This document shows, in pieces, positions 31,669 through 42,899 of a stretch of 64,000 nucleotides of DNA. Under the pieces are notes generated by a model. It saw only the letters and a program-made list of their open reading frames with translations. It did not search any database and was not told the DNA's origin. The stretch's first letter is position 1. Each line of letters starts with the position of its first letter. The stretch comes from Reticulitermes speratus. Taxonomy: Eukaryota > Arthropoda > Insecta > Blattodea > Rhinotermitidae. Made by a program: the position numbers and the translations under genes. Location of the stretch: contig JAJKFL010000005.1 of assembly GCA_021186555.1 (NCBI GenBank), positions 10,753,178 to 10,817,177 on the forward strand, given 5' to 3'.

Positions 31669-33289
31669 TATATATGTATTATATATACGTTAGATACGTA
31701 ATACTATGTAGGCATATCTTATGAGAAAACCAGTATATCAACACACAGTAAAAAGATAACTCAAGAAATTATGCTGTACCAAATAATTTTTACAAATCAT
31801 AACATGGACTGTATAATATTTAAAATTGACATAATAGTCGTGGTTTCTTTTACTTATCATGAATGTTGCTCGTCGTAAATATTGAAATTCTGCAGAGCGT
31901 TTTTCTTTCGTGTAACAACTCTCTTGTCTGAGTTTCTTTATTCAGTTGGTACAGCGCCGTGTTTGGTTGAAAATTGACAACTCCTTCCTTCTTCCTTTTC
32001 ATATCTTTCTAACCTTGTACTCTGTGTAACCAATGCAGTTGAAAAGAAGTCAGTAAATCAACGAACCGTCTAATACATAAAGGCTTTGATATTGGCAGAT
32101 TTGTTAACACTTGTATAAAACGGGGTCGCCTTGGCGATATTTTCTCTGTCTGTTATGTCCAGTTTTGTATTCTCAGTCCGTCTGCATTCAATATTGTACG
32201 GTGACCGCGGCACTCTGTATCTTCTTGAATTATTCATGAGATCTCAGTCTTAAGCTACTACAATAACATGTGATGGACGGAAAGAGGTTATTTTTTCATA
32301 GAAATCTTACAATTGATCCGACGTTTTGGGAACTGCTTACTGCAAATAGCAGAATGCGAAATGCGCCCAATAAGAGAAGCGAACTTCACAATTGACCTTT
32401 GTATGGTGGAAGTCCTTTGGAATTTTGCCTTTAAATTTATCGATGAAGTAAGAGACTTCCGTGACCACAGATTATAGGCCTACATTCTTGCTCTGCGTGA
32501 GGCAAGAACATCTCTATATAGATACAAAGAGACTAGGTTAATTTAATTCAGAACGACGTGTGTATATAGTTCTGTCAGTTTAGTAAACCATTATTAACTC
32601 TTTCAAGCAGACATTCTTTTGAATTACATTTAGAGGTTGACGGGGCGCCTTTCAATTACAAAGCTCAATCGGTTAATGATGTTTATGGAAACAAATGTTA
32701 CCATGCCACGAAACACATAACTGCACCGTGTGACCAACATGTGGAGTTCTTTTAATATGATTACAGTCGTATAGCAGGATTAATTCCACAAAGTCTCCAG
32801 TTTGAGGCACAAGTAACCTTAACGAGCCTAGGCTGATATCGCAAGTCGGAAGAGTATAGGAATACGTGTGTGCGTATATCAGTTTGTTTCTGCAGTCAGA
32901 GCGGTGGAGGTGCCAGTATTCATCTGCTTACGTAGTAGCTGCAATCATGTGAATGAATTAGCAGGACCGTAAGGTTTGTGAGAATCGCGCTGGAAGTTGT
33001 CATGCAAAATGGCGGGTTCTTTGTGGATTTAATCCTGCTGTACAATAGAATAACCACTGTGCTTTGAGGGTTTAAGATATTGTACAAATGAGATTGTCAG
33101 GTAAAGGGTCTTTCTACAATTAAAGTAATTAGGACCCGTACCTTCCATCCCGACCAGTTCATCACAGTGACTAACTACATTCTCGTTTTTAAATAGGATA
33201 TAGATAAGTGGCGAATTCTTCTGAAAATGAAAGTTGACTGCCTGAAAGGCCGAAATTTCTTGATGAATTAAGCAAGTACTAGCATCTAA
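31669..33289. other. No recognised feature
   Basis: About 1.6 kb without a motif, coding frame or repeat that I can identify. Confidence 0.35.
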
Positions 33290-33860
33290 CAAGTCAGGCA
33301 ATGTACGTATAAACGTAAAATTCAGGCGCGTTCACGTAACCACTGTTGCCGCGGAAAAACTATAAGTATTACACATTCTGAGTGTGAGTCTGTAGCCTTA
33401 GTTATCCAGCATGCAAAGCGCATGCACCGTATTATATTGTCATATGTGGCGTGTCTGGCTCTACCATATTTTTTCGCATTATCTCATAAACGGCACAATT
33501 TTTGGAAAAAATAATTATCAGATATTAAAACGTGTCTTGATATTTTCTGCAAATTTTGTCTGAAACATTTCTCACTCTGTGAAGAACGTAGCGATATATC
33601 ATAAATGTACATAGGTCTTCATGCAAAGTACCCGTTATTTTTGTCAGATTTTAATAAAATTTGAGTATTCTCGACAGAGGGTCGAAAATCCTCAAATATA
33701 AAATTTCATGAAAATTCATCCAGTGGGAGCCGAGATGTTGCATGCGGACAGACCGAAAGACAGACAGAGAGAGAGAGACAGACAGACAAACTGACATGAT
33801 GTAGCTAATAGTCGTTTTTCGCAGTTTTGCGAACGCGCCTAAAAAAGGACTTGGTTTCAT
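33290..33860 (+). repeat. Dispersed repeat R570, fuller copy
   Basis: Matches 49530-50085 along its whole length. Landmarks are AGGCAATGTACGTATAA at the start, TTAGTTATCCAGCATGCAAA, CTCATAAACGGCACAATTTT, CCAGTGGGAGCCGAGATG, GTTGCATGCGGACAGACCG, a GACA/GAGA microsatellite at 33755-33792, and TTTGCGAACGCGCCTAAAAA at the end. The 92-codon frame on the minus strand is a chance frame through the microsatellite. Confidence 0.75.
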
Positions 33861-35704
33861 TAAGTTTTTTCTTACAAATTTTGTTCCCTTATGAGTCATT
33901 GTATCCATACATGTCATAATGGCATGCATTATGTTATATTATATCCCTGTATGACGCAGTGTTATAAGTCTCAGTGCGGGCGTATGCTACGCTTATGACC
34001 TTCATAACTGCGTTTGTTTAGGTGAATTTCAAGCTGATTTTACCACATTACTGCGTCCTGTCTTCCTGACACCAGCTCATGCAAGTTCACAATCACCTGA
34101 ATTATCCATCAAGTATTTTATTCCGCTTTTCAATGTAGCCACATAAACCTATATATTTATTACACGTCCACACGAGCGCTCGTACCAATGGTTCTCCTTT
34201 TACAATACAAACACAGTCGTTCAGCTGTGGCCGTGATTTACGGCTGCAATTATTGGTTTTGTTTCCCCGACTTCTTTCTGTGTAATATATAGGTAAATCT
34301 CAGATTTCATGTTAGAAATAATGTCGGTGGATATTGCCCCGACCCAATAGAGTGTCTCATTATTTGGCTCTCTTATGATGTGCCATCTAAAGAGTATTAC
34401 TTAAGTTTCCAGTAACTTATCATGCTTGTTTGCATTACGGCTTTACTACAAACGTGGGCAAATGGGAAACCATTTGTACCCAGTGCACACATTCTTATGT
34501 TTGAGTAACAGATTGACATGGAGGCAGACACTGAACTGGGATATTGTCTTCATGTGCACTGTTTGATCAAGAAGAGGAGGTAATTTTGAATTTTAAGAAT
34601 ACTGATTCCGTGTCAACTTAGTTTGTGGTTACAAATGACCGTATATTAACTGACGACAGAAGGGATTACACTCATCCTTCGCTTTTTGCGATTTAGTACT
34701 TCTTGCTTTCATAAATTCGCGGGGTCGCCCCAAGAATAAAAATACATTACTCGAAACTTTCGATGGTTATGAGCATCAGAATTGTTCGACAACTCGAACA
34801 AGTCATCGAGCCATACCGCATGACGTTCAAGGAGATGAAGGAAAGAAAGGAGCGCAATGTTTCTGCAAAGAAAGGAAAAGCACTAAAAATACCAAAATAT
34901 TTATGGGGGGCGGTAAATTATTTGGGGATTTTCGGGGGTGGTCTGGAACCTAACTGCAGCGAAAAGCGAGGTATGTGTGTCTAGGACACATACGAACAGA
35001 TGGAGGGGAAGTGGTAGTGATTTACCCTATGGCACTTTTCCGATATTCGTTTGGAAGAACAGAAGAATATGTCAGTGTAAACTGCTGACGCTCAAACAAG
35101 TTTTATCCATAATAAAGTATATTCCTTGAAAGATACCTACGTTACATGAAACAAGTGTGTGTTTTTGTAATTTATTCCATGCGGAAGGTGTGCGTGTAAT
35201 TTGTGTAGGCTACAATTTGTAATTACGCTCATATGCTTCCTAATTTCCCTAATAAATTAATCTTTAGACTCTTAGCAAGTACGAGTAGTACAGAGTCATC
35301 GTCCACACGCTAGCGCCAGTTTACTCAGAAGGAACTAAAGTGCTTCATGCCAGCCGTTTTTTACAGAATCGCTGGACTTGTCCAGTTCGGAATGCTTGAG
35401 CGACTCGAAGAAGGATACAGGTTACAGTCGTTAGAGAATTCTACCCAGTACTCAGGTACTCACCTAAATCATTTTTCTAGCTTGTGTTATTTTATCTATT
35501 TCAGAAGGAGCATTTCGGATCTTTATTAACCAACACATTTATTTCAATAAATGTAGTAAGGAAGTATCATGTTTCATGTTCAATTGGAACATGCAAGTCA
35601 TGTGCGTTATCTATAATTCTGTACATGTATATTCTAATTAAATATGCAAGCAGTTTATACGTTTTACAAGTGTCTCATATTCGGTACTTCTCGTTTGTGA
35701 CCTG
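33861..35704. other. No recognised feature
   Basis: Several short frames (34763-34984, 34938-35129, 35347-35529, 35484-35717) without motifs. Confidence 0.35.
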
Positions 35705-37085
35705 TACTACGTCATAACCTAACAAAAACACAATATGACACTTGGCTTCGTAACCCAGAAAATAATAACATAATCTACATGAGATTTTAACCCAGAAGAA
35801 CATAGTGAGACCTACACGATGTCATGTCCCAGAAAAAAATAATATGTCCTACATGGCGTGGCCCAGAAGAAAATAACATGATTTACACGACGTTGTAACG
35901 CAGAAAAATAGAATGTGACCTGCACAGCTTTATAACCCAGAAGAACACAGTATGACCTACACGGCGTTATAAACCAGAAAAACAGAGTATGACCTACTCA
36001 GCGTTATAACCCAGAAGAACACAGTATGGCCTACACGGCGTTATAACCCAGAAGAACACAGTATGGCCTATTCGGCATTATAACCCAGAAGAACACAGTA
36101 TGACCTCCACGGCGTTATAAACCAGAAAAACACAGTATGACCTACTCGGCATTATAACCCAGAAGAACACAGTATGGCCTACTCGGCGTTATAACCCAGA
36201 AGAACACAGTATGGCCTACTCTGCGTTATAACCCAGAAGAACACAGTATGACCTACTCGGCGTTATAACCCAGAAGAACACAGTATGACCTACTCGGCGT
36301 TATAACCCAGAAGAACACAGTATGGCCTACTCTGCGTTATAACCCAGAAGAACACAGTATGACCTACTCGGCGTTATAACCCAGAAGAACACAGTATGAC
36401 CTACTCGGCGTTATAACCCAGAAGAACACAGTATGACCTACTCGGCGTTATAACCCAGAAGAACACAGTATGACCTACTCGGCATTATAACCCAGAAGAA
36501 CACAGTATGGCCTACTCGGCGTTATAACCCAGAAGAACACAGTATGGCCTACTCTGCGTTATAACCCAGAAGAACACAGTATGACCTACTCGGCGTTATA
36601 ACCCAGAAGAACACAGTATGACCTACTCGGCGTTATAACCCAGAAGAACACAGTATGACCTACTCGGCGTTATAACCCAGAAGAACACAGTATGACCTAC
36701 TCGGCATTATAACCCAGAAGAACACAGTATGGCCTACTCGGCGTTATAACCCAGAAGAACACAGTATGGCCTACTCTGCGTTATAACCCAGAAGAACACA
36801 GTATGACCTACTCGGCGTTATAACCCAGAAGAACACAGTATGACCTACTCGGCGTTATAACCCAGAAGAACACAGTATGACCTACACGGCGTTATAAAGC
36901 AGAAGAACACAGTATGACCTACACGGCGTTATAAAGCAGAAGAACACAATATGACCTAAACCGACGTCTTGTCCCACAAGAAAATAATATGATGCATATG
37001 ACGTTTTATTCCAAAAGAACACAATGTGAACTTCACAGCTCTATAACCCAGAACACTGTGTGACCTACATGAAGTCATAACTCAG
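35705..37085. repeat. 37 bp satellite array with 222 bp higher-order repeat
   Basis: About 37 units of 37 bp; each contains ACCCAGAAGAACACAGTATG. Units near both ends are diverged and those between about 36000 and 36900 nearly identical. Point variants in the unit (GGCC or GACC; CTCTGCG, CTCGGCG or CTCGGCA) recur with a six-unit period: the CTCTGCG variant lies at 36331, 36553 and 36775, exactly 222 bp apart, and an earlier pair (36220, 36331) is 111 bp apart. 37 is not a multiple of three, so no repeat protein is encoded. Confidence 0.95.
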
Positions 37086-37194
37086 AGAACAAATTTTAAT
37101 TCCACCTTCAAATTGCTGGATCTTATTTCCAGGTATTTGAAAATAAAAATATAAGACGACGTAAGTATTAAGCATCCTGAGTTGCTTGAAAAAC

Positions 37195-37436
37195 TGATAT
37201 TGGCTAAGCTAGTTTACTTCTCGCCACTAGATGGAAATTAATGGTTAACTTCGCGCCTGGGCCGCTTTACCCTCGGAAAAGAGCCCCGGTACTCATTTAA
37301 TAGGAGATTGCGTAGGCCACAGAGTTGGCATGAAAGGTTTTGAGAAAAGTTTTCTTGCCCATACCGGGATTCGAACCGCGGACATTCGAGCCCGTAGCCT
37401 AGTTACCATACCAACTACACTATCCCAGTACCTCCA
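37195..37436 (-). mobile_element. SINE family E copy
   Basis: Minus strand head AGGTACTGGGATAGTGTAG and TTGGTATGGTAACTAGG, then B-box GCGGTTCGAATCCCGG, then the body with CCGAGGGTAAAGCGGCCC and, at the left end, CATCTAGTGGCGAGAAG. Confidence 0.82.
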
Positions 37437-37984
37437 GTAACTGTGGACATTAAACAAAAACAGCAGAAGCACAAGAAAAAATGTCGCCATAAATATTTTC
37501 ATAAATCAAGATTAGCTTGCCACTGATGAATTTTTTTCTTTGCAGTTTTCTGCCTCCGCCCATTATTTGCTTTATCTTTTGTCCAAACTCTTTCGTAAGC
37601 ACTTTTCCATCATACATCCTCATACGTTCCTTTTAAGGTACAAGACCCTGCTTTATGCCTATACAAAGCAACCGGTAAAATAATCATATACTTCGATCCT
37701 TAGTTTCCTGCAGAGGACACAAGAAGATAAAAGAAGTGAATGGGCGCAAGGTTTTCCTATCACAATTTAATTGTGACTAAAATACGAACAGTGGAACATA
37801 AAGAAGATTCAGGACCAGAAGAATACAGAGAAATCAATGAGCAGGGTGCAGTTAGATTTTATAAGGAACGCGTAAATTCCACACCTTTCTTTCGTCTGGG
37901 GGGAGTTTTATCTTTTTCACTGTGTAGCCGCAAAACCTCAAACGGTTTAGCAGCTTTGTAGAACTTATGTCAATACGGCTGGGG
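37437..37984. other. No recognised gene
   Basis: The 73-codon frame at 37740-37961 has no motif. It could be the far-upstream part of the reverse-transcriptase relic that follows, but I cannot show it. Confidence 0.35.
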
Positions 37985-39075
37985 AAAGTATTATAAAGAG
38001 ACTATCAAAACTTCAGCTGAGGAGAATCTAGGTTATTACAGAATGAGACAACATAAAACATGGTTTAATGACTAATATTCACAATTTTAGATCGAAGAAA
38101 GCAAGCACAATTGCAGTGGTTACAGATTCCAGTAAGAGTATTGGATACAACTTGAAGAATGTAGGACGAAATAAAACAGATATTTCGGGACCAGAGAGAG
38201 GGTATATCTGCAGATAAATTTAATGAGCTTGAAAGAAAGATAATAACGAGGATATTTGAGGCATAAATATATTCAAGAAAGCTTAACAAACTAGTGCTGT
38301 TTTCGTAAAGGATGAAATGACTGTTCTGCTGGCAGGCTTCCACAGTATTTCAAATAGGCGGAAGAATTACTACTTGACAGTTATTGAGTTTACGTAGGGT
38401 TAAAGATGTTAGACCGATGGAAGTACATGCTGCTAAGCCTCGAGTACTTGTGCTTACTGTCTTTGAAGTTGATATTGCTATAGAAAGTTTCCAAATACAT
38501 AAATTACTAGGTATTTATCAAATTTCGGAGAATTTTATCAGATTTGAGGTAAAACTTATGTTCATGAATCTGTAGGTTATTAATTCCTGTAAGTACTTAT
38601 AAATTTGGTTCTATAGGAATACATGACCTGAATAAGGCCTCATATTTTTCGGCCGAAACCTGTCTTTGTGACTCTAAATTTAATAGGGGGTAAAGTGTTA
38701 AGAAAACGGATAAGTCATATTATTATTAATTATGTCTGGAATAAGGTAGAACCGCCTCAAGAAGGAAAGTGTCTAACAGATTGTCGTCAGAGAATTGTGT
38801 CCAAAAATATTCTGTCAATTTAACCGCGTACGTAGAAGAATTACTAGGGAACATAATTGTGGATTACGACCTAATATGTCAAATACTGACAGATACTTCG
38901 CTTTCGTCAATTACTTGAGAAAAATGGGAATACAGTGTAGCAGTACATCAGATATTTAGAGGCACCAAGAAAGCCTATAATTTGGTTAGAAGGGAGGATT
39001 TATAAACTTGTAACACCCAAATCTATTTAGCTTAATTAAAATACGTTTAAATGAAACCTAGTAGGTCTAAAGGTG
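37985..39075 (+). pseudogene. Non-LTR retrotransposon ORF2 relic (family L1c), linker to motif A
   Basis: Frame-shifted fragments in order: SAEENLGYYRMRQHKTWF near 38015-38070; a Q-A-x-LQWLQ equivalent near 38105; VKDEM and HSISNR near 38305-38355; a 63-codon frame at 38384-38575 with VKDVRPMEVHAAKP and FEVDIAIESFQIHKLLG; VWNK near 38733; LTAYVEELLGN near 38820-38850; KWEYSVAVHQIF and KKAYNLVRRE near 38925-38990 (motif A region). This is the segment between endonuclease and reverse transcriptase, then the start of the latter. It is upstream in the same protein as the LYGCE-type 3' ends elsewhere in the window. It is interrupted by a small insertion at 38586-38722. Confidence 0.78.
38586..38722 (+). 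mobile_element. Small hammerhead-like insertion in the reverse-transcriptase relic
   Basis: TTATTAATT occurs at 38577-38585 and 38723-38731, and the reading of the host retrotransposon resumes after the second copy. The insert carries a decayed motif: CTGAATA, GGCC-loop-GGCC, GAAACCTGTC (38628-38668). AAAACGGATAAG before the right repeat may be a decayed family tail. The core has a substitution (CTGAATA), so it is not expected to be active. Confidence 0.5.
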
Positions 39076-39099
39076 GTTTTTTCTTTCCATGGTGCACCA

Positions 39100-39894
39100 G
39101 GCGTGGGCCAGAGCCTCCTCATTTTCGAGGCTTCACGATCGCACTCATTTAGACATACCACATTCGGTAGGACTCCTGTGTTCGGGTGATCAGTCCGACG
39201 CAGAGACCTCTACCTGACAACACACAACACTGTCAAGAGACAGACATCCATGCCCCCATCGGGATTCCAACCCGCAATCCCAGCAAGCGAAAGGCCGAAG
39301 ACGCACGCACGCCTTAAGCCGGGATTAAAGGGCGCGTGGCTCGGCTCGTTTCACGTCATAACTGACGTCATTGACAAAGAATCGTATTCAAACGCGCCGT
39401 GTATCCGGCCTGGCGCGGCGCGGCTTGTGGTTGGGGGAGCGAGGCTCGTTGGATCGCCGCAGAAGCGGTTTTTTCAAGATCCTCAAAGGGACTCGGCGCG
39501 GGCAGCTGTTGCGGCTACACGGGGCTTGCAGTCTACGCGCCAAGCCAGTCTCGTCCAAGTCTCTATACACTTAGGTCTGGTCTTTGTTTTCTGCTGTCGG
39601 GGTGCGCGAAGAGTGAAATTTTCTGTCCCACAATTGGTATTGGCTAGAATGGAGTGGTCAAACGAGGGCATTTTTAAGTTCATAGAACAACACGACTTAT
39701 TCCACAAGCTGAGCCGAACCTACCCGAGCAAGGCCGCTGGTCCGCCATTTGCCGCGCTGCGCCGCGTCGTGTAGCAAGATTGTCTTTTCTGTTCCGATCT
39801 GTTGGCCGAGCAAATGACGTCACGTCACTCGACGAGCAGCGCGCCGTCTAATCCCCGCTTTAGACCGCGCGGCCAGTGGGATCGGCAAAGGTGG
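39100..39894 (-). mobile_element. SINE family B copy, split by a Harbinger-like MITE
   Basis: The SINE runs on the minus strand. Its tail (GAGGAGGC-type, near 39115) and body lie at 39100-39316, and its 5' head with CCGATCCCACTGGCCGCGCGG lies at 39863-39894. The two parts meet exactly at the TTA that is duplicated around the inserted element: CGCC-TTA on one side and TTA-GACCGCG on the other. The uninterrupted copy at 41331-41604 reads straight through this point. Confidence 0.9.
39317..39859 (+). mobile_element. PIF/Harbinger-like MITE with MADF remnant
   Basis: Flanked by TTA (39314-39316 and 39860-39862), the TWA target duplication of PIF/Harbinger elements. Terminal inverted repeats: left AGCCGGGATTAAAGGGCGCG, right (complement) AGCGGGGATTAGACGGCGCG. 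It is much richer in GC than its flanks. From the ATG at 39649 the frame reads MEWSNEGIFKFIEQ then HDLFHKL, like the first helix of MADF (Myb/SANT-like) DNA-binding domains that Harbinger elements encode as their second protein. It then runs out into the right terminus. A 543 bp deletion derivative is the simplest view. Confidence 0.85.
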
Positions 39895-39896
39895 GG

Positions 39897-41295
39897 TTAC
39901 CCGTGAGAATAAACCTCACGAGAGTCTCTCTCAGCTACTCTCGACTGGCGCTCTCTCGCATGTAACCGCCTTAAACAGCCAACTCTCGAAGGTCATGTTA
40001 ACTTCGCGGAGAGCCGGCATGAGAGCACTTGCTTTGCCCGTGTAAAGTAGCGCCACGTTTCCTCTCAGCAGTACTCTCAACTAAACCAAAAAGATCGGTA
40101 CAGCTGCGCGAAGCTTGCGAGTAGCTGCATAAATGGCGACTCGAAATATATCGACAAAGGACAAAACGACAAAGTTAATAAGTTTACATGTGGCACGAGA
40201 GGAGGTTTGGAACAAATGGCACATACATTAGAAAGATGGCGGAAATAACATATTGGCTTTCAATAGCTGAGGCGTTAAACACTATATCGACTGAAGTGCA
40301 GCGAAATATTCAAAACCTTGGAACTCAGTTTATTGCATTGTGCTGCATACACTGTATTAATGAAGTGCGTTAAATACACTAGTAAGTTTTAAGTTGCAGG
40401 CATTATGTACGTGGACATGGAAACTGTTTAACCAAGCAAATTATCCAGAGTAGTGACGATTCTAACCTGTATTTTGTAAGTCACTGTTTCGAATCTCGCC
40501 CGGGACACCGACTATCTTGCGCTCTTTCAGGCATATCCTCATTCCTTCCAAGCACATTCGAGGAGAGTAGGCCCACCTGAACATTCTACATCCTTTCAAA
40601 TTCATTATTCACTATCATCCAATCATTCGACGCTACATAATCGAGTTACTGAGAGTATCATTAAATAAACTACAAATAAGTAATTACAGCTAATTATCTT
40701 TGATGGAATTTGTATTATGTGTGACGTGTACATTTAAAGGTTTACATAATTTGTATTCATTCTTTCAATTACCTATATATTCATTCATTCTGTAGTCTGT
40801 CTTACGACGGGTCCATAGCCTCTTCCAAAGCGAGTTCTCCACAGAGTGCGGTCTAGTGCTTCCTCTTTCAATTTCCAATATCCACTCTATTTAAATGATA
40901 TATAAAATATATTTAACTTTAACTATAACCCAGCGTAATTTTTCTTGTTTCTTCTCTTATTGATAAATAAAGCCACAACATGGCAGCCGCGAGTTTTGCC
41001 TCGCGAAGCTCAGCCGTGCATGGTCAGTAACTGAACGGTACTGAAATTCCCCAGTTCACTCCAGCGTGTTCACAAACAGCTGATTCGGCCGCCGCCATGT
41101 TCTTGCTCTCAGAACTGGCGGAAGCTTACTCGAACGTGTAAACGATAATTAGGTAATCTGAGATTTCTCGTCAGTTTGCAGCTTTCAGAGGACTCGCTGC
41201 GAACGACATCGCCAGGAATTACGTCTAAACATCTTCGCTAGATGCTCTCGATGGGACTCGCGCCAGTTTGCTCTCACATGTACACGCAGCCTAAT
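39897..41295. mobile_element. Possible second MADF-bearing DNA transposon
   Basis: The left start AGGTGGGGTTACCCGTGAGA resembles the complement of the right end, AGGCTGCGTGTACATGTGAG; the match is imperfect. GCTCTC-CATGTA motifs recur in the terminal parts. From the ATG at 40133 a 33-codon frame reads MATRNISTKDKTTKLISL then EEVWNKW, similar to the start of MADF proteins (LI-L-x-E-x-x-LWN). No convincing target duplication is seen, and the element abuts the SINE at 39894. It is interrupted by an RTE 3' fragment at 40779-40892. Confidence 0.45.
40779..40892 (-). mobile_element. RTE retrotransposon, 114 bp 3' fragment
   Basis: Near-identical to the 3' end of the element at 11108-14520 (CTGTAGTCTGTCTTACGAC at the end, then the complement of the final coding segment). 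It ends in ATTCATTCATTC on the plus strand, again a short tandem repeat. 5'-truncated. Confidence 0.9.
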
Positions 41296-41330
41296 ATTTG
41301 GATAGATTAAGTCCTTCTGTTGTATTTCTT

Positions 41331-41604
41331 GCCGATCCCAGTGGCCGTGCGGTCTAAGGCGTGGGTCTTCGGCCGCTCGCTTACTAGGATCGTGGGTTCG
41401 AATCCCACCGGGGGCATGGATGTCTGTCTCTTGTGAGTGTTGTGTGTTGTCAGGTAGAGGTCTCTGCGACGAGCTGGTCCCTCGTCCAGAGGAGTCCTAC
41501 CGACTGTGGTGTGTCTCAAATGTGTGTGACCATGAAACCTCGACGAAACGAGGAGGCCCAGGCCCATATAGGGCTGTCGAGCCATAGAAGAAGAAGAAGA
41601 AGAA
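41331..41604 (+). mobile_element. SINE family B, full-length reference copy
   Basis: The perfect target duplication GTTGTATTTCTT lies at 41319-41330 and 41605-41616. The tRNA-like head GCCGATCCCAGTGGCCGTG, CGGTCTAAGGCG (A-box region) and GGGTTCGAATCCCACC (B-box) is followed by a body with GTTGTGTGTTGTCAGGTAG and GAGGAGTCCTACCG. It ends CGAGGAGGCCCAGGCCCATA, GGGCTGTCGAGCC and a GAA repeat tail. At 274 bp this is the best copy in the window. Confidence 0.92.
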
Positions 41605-42153
41605 GTTGTATTTCTTATTCAGAATATTTTGAAGTAAGGATGTCCTTTATCGCCATTGCTTTTCAACTTTGCTTAAAAATCTGCCATTTGGAATATCCAA
41701 AGAAACTGGGAGCGATTGAAATTGAATTGAACACATCAGGTTTCTTTCTCTGCCGTTGATAAAATTATTGGGCGAAAACATAAATACTGCAAAGAAAACA
41801 TAGAACATCTGTTAGTCGCTAGTCATGAGGTTAGTGTAGAGCAAGTACTCAGATACCTAAGTATCCTGTATGTTGTTATCTCCTCAACAAAATGAAAGAC
41901 AAAATCACAACACCAAAGACATTTCAATAATCCTTTAACAATGTGGAAAATTTCAAATTTTGGGGAAGGACACTTACAAATATCAACTGCACGCGTAACG
42001 GAACTAAGAACTTGTATTATTCGGGGAAGGCTTACTACCATTCTTTTCAGAATCTGTTTGCTGTTTTAGACATAAATATTAGGCGTACAAAATACAAAAC
42101 TACAGTTTTGCCTGTTCTTTTAAGTGGGAGTGAAACTTGGCCTTTCGCATTAA

Positions 42154-42380
42154 CCCTTTAAAGACGAAACGTAAACTGTTTCATTTAAAGACCCAGTTCG
42201 TACCGCGCAGTAAACACTATTCATCTCGGTTAAAAAACAAATTAATTTATATTATATAAGGCAAAAGTCGCTGTTTGTTGTAATATAAATACAGTACACA
42301 TAAATACAGTGTGGGCAGAATGTAGAATTTGTGAATGTTAAAACTGTTGATGCATCAAGTAACCATCAGGCTTTAAAAGG
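42154..42380. mobile_element. piggyBac-like MITE, 227 bp
   Basis: TTAA (42150-42153 and 42381-42384) flanks it on both sides. The left end is CCCTTTAAAG and the right end is the complement CCTTTTAAAG. TTAA targets with CC-starting termini are the mark of piggyBac elements. In the paralogous copy at 59660 the sequence around the single TTAA reads CACATTAAAGGAAGAG, matching the two sides here. It contains no coding frame. Confidence 0.85.
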
Positions 42381-42856
42381 TTAAGGTAAGAATGTATGTT
42401 GAGGGTGTGCGAGAAATGGGTGCTGTGCTGAAGAAGGTATTTGGACCTAAGTGGGATGAATTCACAGGAGGCTGGATAAAGCTTTATAATGAGGAGCTTC
42501 ATGAATTTTACACCTTGGCGAGTATTCTTGAAGTTATCAAATCAAGAAAGACGAGAGGGTTGGGCATGTGTCACATGTGGGGCAGAGGGAAATGTATGTA
42601 GGATTTTATGAAGAAAAAACTGAAGGAAAGATAACACTTTGAAAAATTAACCGTAGATGGTCATATAACGTGATTGGAGTTATAGAAATTGGATGGAATG
42701 GTGTCGGCTGGATGGATGTGGAACAGGAATGGGACCACAGGCGAGCTCTTGTGAACATGGCGATGAAGCTTTCGGACTGAATAAAATTCAGGTTCACTTT
42801 CTATTAACCAACTAAATGCATCTTCACTTTCAACTATTTAATTGTTTACAAATTTT

Positions 42857-42899
42857 CCCCTACATACGTTTCGGTCCATACAGGACCATCATCAGGGGG
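42857..42899 (-). ncRNA. Hammerhead-like motif, left arm of FB-9
   Basis: Minus strand: CCCC, CTGATGA, one extra T, GGTCC-TGTAT-GGACC (stem II), GAAA, stem III ACG-TA-TGT with one G-T pair, cleavage-site A, GGGG. Identical to the right-arm copy at 43436-43478. Confidence 0.6.

Noticed and set aside
35705..37085. CRISPR array
   Set aside because: The repeat is contiguous with no spacers, and the sequence is from a eukaryote; it is a satellite.
38384..38575. Stand-alone 63-codon gene
   Set aside because: It is one fragment of a frame-shifted retrotransposon protein that can be followed on both sides.
39250..39774. 174-codon open frame
   Set aside because: It starts in a SINE on the opposite strand and runs into a Harbinger-like MITE, so it is a chance fusion. 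Only the last part (from 39649) may be a remnant of a real MADF frame.
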